NCBI GenBank assembly: GCA_016205055.1
Contig: JACQJK010000045.1
Location: forward strand, 1-9,166
Reading direction: 5' to 3'
DNA length: 9,166 nt
Source: Candidatus Doudnabacteria bacterium
GTDB taxonomy: Bacteria > Patescibacteriota > Doudnabacteria > UBA920 > 2-01-FULL-50-11
Numbering within the stretch: the first letter of the stretch is position 1; each line of letters starts with the position of its first letter. The notes beneath the pieces were generated by a model. It searched no databases and had not been told where the DNA came from. It saw only the letters and a list, made by a program, of their open reading frames with translations. The translations under genes and the position numbers were made by a program. This document shows positions 6,934 to 9,166 of the stretch, piece by piece.

Positions 6934-7219
6934 ATGCTTGGCCAAACTCACCGGCGGCGTTCGCGTCAGAAGTCACCAGGTCTAGGTCGCTTTCCTCTTC
7001 CAAAAGTAAGTTCTGTTCGGCCTCGACATCGGCAAGAAACGCAGATACAGCATCGTCGACCTTGCCAGTCGCAGGAGCAGTGTCAGTAACTGTCGCCTCT
7101 GGGGTGGTGGGGGGAGAGGAAATGCGGGGAGCGGTTTGCGTGACCGCAAAGCCGACCAGAAGAACCGCGACAAGCGCGAGCGCCCCGACAGCCAGGGTAA
7201 ACTTGTGGTCAGAGTTCAT
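6914..7219 (-). CDS. Small single-pass membrane protein with acidic C-terminus, unknown function
   Basis: The 101-residue product has a membrane helix at about residues 8-27, a Pro/Thr/Ala-rich linker (about 30-52) and an acidic C-terminal part, including LLLEEESDLDLVTSD and ending YDENEL. The short positive-free N-terminus gives no firm topology, but a linker followed by a folded or binding tail outside the membrane is typical of signal-anchored proteins. I chose ATG 7219 because the longer upstream extension is basic, unlike a membrane-protein start, and crosses the intergenic region. No clear Shine-Dalgarno precedes it. Its last codons contain the start of the next gene, so the two are probably translationally coupled and may act together. 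Not recognised as a named family. Confidence 0.72.
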   Translation of the reverse strand: MNSDHKFTLAVGALALVAVLLVGFAVTQTAPRISSPPTTPEATVTDTAPATGKVDDAVSAFLADVEAEQNLLLEEESDLDLVTSDANAAGEFGQAYDENEL

Positions 7220-7359
7220 ATAGTGAATTGGCGTTAATGATAAGCAATGCCTCGACCTTTGTTTCCTTGATTTTGTGTGTCTGGTCAGTTTTTTCGATTG
7301 CAGGGAAATACTACAATAATTCTGGATAAAATCCAAGTTTTGGGCTGCCGGGTTCTTTT

Positions 7360-7390
7360 TTGCACGAGAATGATTGTCGCGTGCTATAAT
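7360..7390 (+). promoter_or_regulatory. Candidate promoter for the rightward membrane-protein operon
   Basis: TTGCAC (7360-7365) is followed after 19 bp by TATAAT (7385-7390), preceded by TGC to give an extended TGnTATAAT. The 19-bp spacer is longer than optimal, but an extended -10 can compensate. It would give a leader of roughly 145 nt before the holin-family gene at 7545, spanning the small ORF. Confidence 0.55.
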
Positions 7391-7453
7391 AATACTGACG
7401 GAGGGGAAGTTGAGAACTTACATGCTTTAACGCGGATTTTTTTGGGAGCGACT

Positions 7454-7528
7454 GTGAATGATCAAATTCCGTTCCGTGATTATTTCAGCGACTTCTTGGC
7501 AATAAACGCGATCTTGCTGACTTGGTAA
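7454..7528 (+). CDS. Possible 24-codon small ORF in the operon leader
   Basis: A GTG at 7454 opens a frame ending at TAA 7526-7528, with product (M)NDQIPFRDYFSDFLAINAILLTW. It is preceded by GGGAG at 7444-7448, one of the better Shine-Dalgarno-like sites in a window where most genes lack one. The overlapping ATG 7458 opens a 15-codon alternative in another frame. It ends 16 bp before the holin-family gene. It may be a leader peptide, a gene remnant or chance; no homology is recognised. Confidence 0.25.
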   Translation: MNDQIPFRDYFSDFLAINAILLTW

Positions 7529-7544
7529 TAACCGCTTTGAAACG

Positions 7545-7880
7545 ATGAAAATTTTGCTAAAAATTTTGTTAAGCGCGCTCGCCGTTCTGGTGGCCTCCTA
7601 TGTTCTGCCGGGAGTGCGGGTGGAGAGTTTTACCGTCGCCTTGGTCGTCGCGGTCGTTTTGGGGTTATTGAACGCCCTGGTCAAACCCGTGCTGGTGGTT
7701 TTGACTTTGCCCGTGACGGTCGTAACGCTGGGTTTGTTTTTGCTGGTAATCAACGCCGCGCTCGTTTTGATCGCGGATCGCCTGGTCGGGGGTTTTTCCG
7801 TATCCGGCTTTTGGTGGGCGCTGGTTTTCTCGCTGGTGGTTTCTAGCGTCAACTGGTTTTTGGGCAGAGCGAGCAATTAA
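7545..7880 (+). CDS. Phage holin family 4 (Mycobacterial 4-TMS type) membrane protein
   Basis: The 111-residue, very hydrophobic product fits the widespread small membrane family annotated 'phage holin family protein'. It has an N-terminal helix ending in ASYVLPGVRVESF (about 18-29), then a helix with LGLLNALVKPVL (39-50), LTLPVTVVTLGLFLLVINA (53-71) and a last helix (about 88-106). The pattern LLNALVKPVL...LPVT..TLGLF is characteristic of the family. Four helices are expected. Despite the name, most chromosomal members have no known lytic role, and no phage genes are nearby. The ATG has no Shine-Dalgarno. It is the first gene of a three-gene operon, 9 bp before the DUF5654-like gene. Confidence 0.9.
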   Translation: MKILLKILLSALAVLVASYVLPGVRVESFTVALVVAVVLGLLNALVKPVLVVLTLPVTVVTLGLFLLVINAALVLIADRLVGGFSVSGFWWALVFSLVVSSVNWFLGRASN

Positions 7881-7889
7881 TCTTGTGTC

Positions 7890-8156
7890 GTGGAAAATCC
7901 CATTTTTAAAAACCGACTTAAGCAGGAAGGCAATAGGATTGAAGTCGAAGTGAGGAAACGCGCGGCCGGATATCTCGTCGGCGCCTTCGGCTTGGTCGCC
8001 GGCTTGGCTTGGAACGACGCCATCCAATCGTTCATCGCCCAGCTCTTTCCGATTCAAAAAAATTCGGTGCTCGCGAAATTCATCTACGCCGCATTGCTGA
8101 CGCTTGCCGTAGTTTTGCTGACTCGTTACGTAATTTCAGTTTTAGAAAAAGATTAA
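7890..8156 (+). CDS. DUF5654 family small membrane protein
   Basis: The 88-residue product has a charged N-terminal helix (about 5-25), then GAFGLVAGLAWNDAIQSFI (31-49), the segment I recognise from the DUF5654 family, and a second membrane helix (about 62-83) ending VLEKD. Two membrane helices separated by an amphipathic stretch are expected. The function of the family is not established; it occurs in archaea and candidate-phylum bacteria. GTG 7890 is the only start available, since an in-frame stop (the TAA of the holin gene) lies three codons upstream. The 9-bp gap before it and 32-bp gap after it indicate co-transcription with both neighbours. Confidence 0.82.
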   Translation: MENPIFKNRLKQEGNRIEVEVRKRAAGYLVGAFGLVAGLAWNDAIQSFIAQLFPIQKNSVLAKFIYAALLTLAVVLLTRYVISVLEKD

Positions 8157-8188
8157 AAGTTTTTAAATTTTTCATTAATGCACCACAT

Positions 8189-8938
8189 ATGACTTATCTC
8201 AAAAACGCCGCTTTGATCTTATTGATTTTGCTTTTAGGGGTCTCGATTGTAGGCGGACTGTTCGGCGTCAGTTATTTTTACCGCGCGAATCAAAAGCTGA
8301 ATAAACAGCTGTCTTCGCTTAAACCGTCCGTGAACGTTGCCGACGATCTTTGCGCTTTTGCTCAAGATGCGCTGTCCGGCAGTTTAAACGCGGACATTGT
8401 TACAAGCGATCCGGAGAATTGGCGCGGCAAAGTTTCCGAGTTGTTTTCAAAACACAAAGGCACAGTGACCTCGGACTATTCCAACCGCTACCCCAATTAC
8501 GATTACCAATATAACGGCAGTAATTACCCGCCGATTCCCGCCCGGCCCCCGGGCGTTCTGGAATTGATTCAGTCAATCACCGTTGTCGGAGATGTTCCGA
8601 TTGGCGCGTTTGACGAGTTCGCCCGCGACATGCGTCGTTTAGGCGAAGAAGCCGGCCGTTTGGAAAATTTTAGTTCTTACAAGGACACCCCCAGCGCGAT
8701 GGAGCAGAATTGTAGATATTCCCTTTCCCGACTCAAAGGATACCAACGCCAAGAGCAGCTGTTGCTCGCGCAGCTTGCCAAAGACGATGCTTCCGGCAAG
8801 GAAATCACGGAGTTAGCCAGGACGCTTTCCGAGCTTTCCCAAAACGCCGATTTCGAATTAAATGCCGTTAAGGACTTACAGAAAAGGGCCAACTCCGGCA
8901 GTATTTCCGTTTACCTGCGGGGTGAAAAAGGCAAGTAG
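8189..8938 (+). CDS. Membrane-anchored protein of unknown function
   Basis: The 249-residue product has an N-terminal membrane helix (about 8-30) with one Lys before it, then about 220 residues probably outside the membrane. A Tyr/Asn/Pro-rich, low-order stretch lies at about 96-122 (YSNRYPNYDYQYNG and PPIPARPPG). It is flanked by helical parts, including a likely coiled coil at about 180-233. Cys55 and Cys175 are the only cysteines. No family is recognised; the anchor plus helices is superficially LemA-like, but no LemA motif is seen. ATG 8189 is chosen over an upstream frame opening at 8009, because that extension overlaps the DUF5654 gene and would put 60 polar residues before the membrane helix. 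Last gene of the operon. Confidence 0.8.
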   Translation: MTYLKNAALILLILLLGVSIVGGLFGVSYFYRANQKLNKQLSSLKPSVNVADDLCAFAQDALSGSLNADIVTSDPENWRGKVSELFSKHKGTVTSDYSNRYPNYDYQYNGSNYPPIPARPPGVLELIQSITVVGDVPIGAFDEFARDMRRLGEEAGRLENFSSYKDTPSAMEQNCRYSLSRLKGYQRQEQLLLAQLAKDDASGKEITELARTLSELSQNADFELNAVKDLQKRANSGSISVYLRGEKGK

Positions 8939-9025
8939 GAAAAGCCGCCCCTTATATTTGATTAGGTCTTCTCGAGTACTGGGTTTTCGAGGTGCAAGGG
9001 GGGAACTTTCGATATATCGGCAAAA

Positions 9026-9043
9026 AGGTTTAGAACCTATTTT
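9026..9043 (+). terminator. Weak candidate terminator after the membrane-protein operon
   Basis: AGGTT (9026-9030) pairs with AACCT (9034-9038) around a TAG loop, followed by ATTTT. The stem is only five pairs, AT-rich, and lies about 90 bp after the last stop codon, so termination here is doubtful. Confidence 0.25.
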
Positions 9044-9071
9044 AAAAATCCTTCTTGGCTGCAATTCCAGA

Positions 9072-9166
9072 AATTCGGCTGTCCCTCGACTTGTGCTCGG
9101 GATGTTGGCTCCTCGGCCATGAGCTCGGAGCCGAACCACAAACCCCCTTCTCGGAATTCGGCGTCC
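9072..9166 (+). repeat. Short direct repeat pair AATTCGGC(T)GTCC flanking the mosaic repeat core
   Basis: AATTCGGCTGTCC at 9072-9084 recurs as AATTCGGCGTCC at 9155-9166, one base shorter, with the 27-bp repeat core between. The second copy runs into the window end, so the match may continue and a larger tandem unit could be present. Confidence 0.4.
9109..9135 (-). repeat. Third, partial copy of the repeat core with a different hairpin partner
   Basis: These 27 bases are identical to 68-94 of arm A, in the same orientation. On both sides similarity stops: position 9108 is G against A67, and 9136 onward is CCAC against TGGG. In arm A the conserved half pairs with CCATTCGGC and GCTCATGG upstream. 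Here those arms are missing, and GGCTCC (9107-9112) pairs instead with GGAGCC (9127-9132). The copy therefore keeps a hairpin while replacing one arm. Confidence 0.85.

Larger units (their letters stand above)
7220..7544. other. Divergent intergenic region between the leftward pair and the rightward operon
   Basis: This 325-bp stretch separates genes transcribed away from each other and so should hold promoters for both. Rightward, a strong extended -10 is visible (7383-7390). Leftward, no good sigma-70-like promoter could be picked by eye. The second half contains a possible small ORF (7454-7528). No RNA gene or strong terminator was recognised. Confidence 0.6.
8939..9166. other. Right-end non-coding region with repeat elements
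   Basis: No credible gene lies in these 228 bp. The region holds a 10-bp palindrome CGATATATCG (9010-9019), a weak stem AGGTT/AACCT followed by ATTTT (9026-9043) that might terminate the upstream operon, a mosaic repeat core (9109-9135), and a near-duplicate of AATTCGGC-GTCC at 9072-9084 and 9155-9166. Open frames here show the same repeat-derived peptide as the other copies and are not taken as genes. Confidence 0.6.

Noticed and set aside
7545..7880. Phage lysis cassette suggested by the holin family name
   Set aside because: No endolysin or phage structural gene is nearby. Members of this family are common chromosomal membrane proteins.

Overview
The window looks like a chromosomal stretch from an uncultivated bacterium, most likely a member of the Candidate Phyla Radiation (Patescibacteria). 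This is inference from gene content, not from a marker gene. The signs are a Gmad2/GerMN envelope protein with a small cysteine-bearing N-terminal module, a DUF5654-type membrane protein beside a four-helix 'phage holin IV' family protein, several short single-pass membrane or secreted proteins with no recognisable function, and very tight gene spacing. No rRNA, tRNA, CRISPR array, integrase or transposase gene was seen. Most genes have no convincing Shine-Dalgarno sequence.

Region 1 (1-5985) is a rightward cluster of four genes enclosed by a long inverted repeat. Arm A (1-147) and arm B (5839-5985) are reverse complements with only 3 mismatches over 147 bp. The enclosed genes are a patatin-like protein with altered catalytic motifs (177-989), a Gmad2-GerMN envelope protein (997-1938), a P-type cation ATPase of the Mg2+/P3-like kind (1965-4484) and a J-domain protein with a long unassigned C-terminus (4516-5751). 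Gaps of 7, 26 and 31 bp suggest one transcription unit. A TATAAT box overlaps the patatin stop codon and sits exactly where it could start a leaderless transcript of the GerMN gene.

Region 2 (5986-7219) starts with a strong bidirectional terminator (6052-6083). It separates the rightward cluster from a convergent leftward gene pair: a single-pass membrane protein with an acidic C-terminus (6914-7219) and a secreted, highly charged helical protein (6112-6933). Their reading frames overlap by 20 nt, so translational coupling is likely.

Region 3 (7220-9166) opens with a 325-bp divergent intergenic stretch carrying an extended -10 promoter and a possible 24-codon small ORF. A compact rightward operon of three membrane proteins follows: holin-IV family, DUF5654 family, and a membrane-anchored protein of unknown function. 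The right end holds a third, mosaic copy of the repeat core (9109-9135).

The repeat is the most unusual part of the window. Each full arm encodes nested perfect stems (9 bp outer, 8 bp inner). The third copy keeps one half of the hairpin exactly (27 bp identical) but pairs it with a different partner sequence. Both ends of the window lie in or next to this family, which fits a dispersed, multicopy, REP-like hairpin repeat that may also break assemblies.
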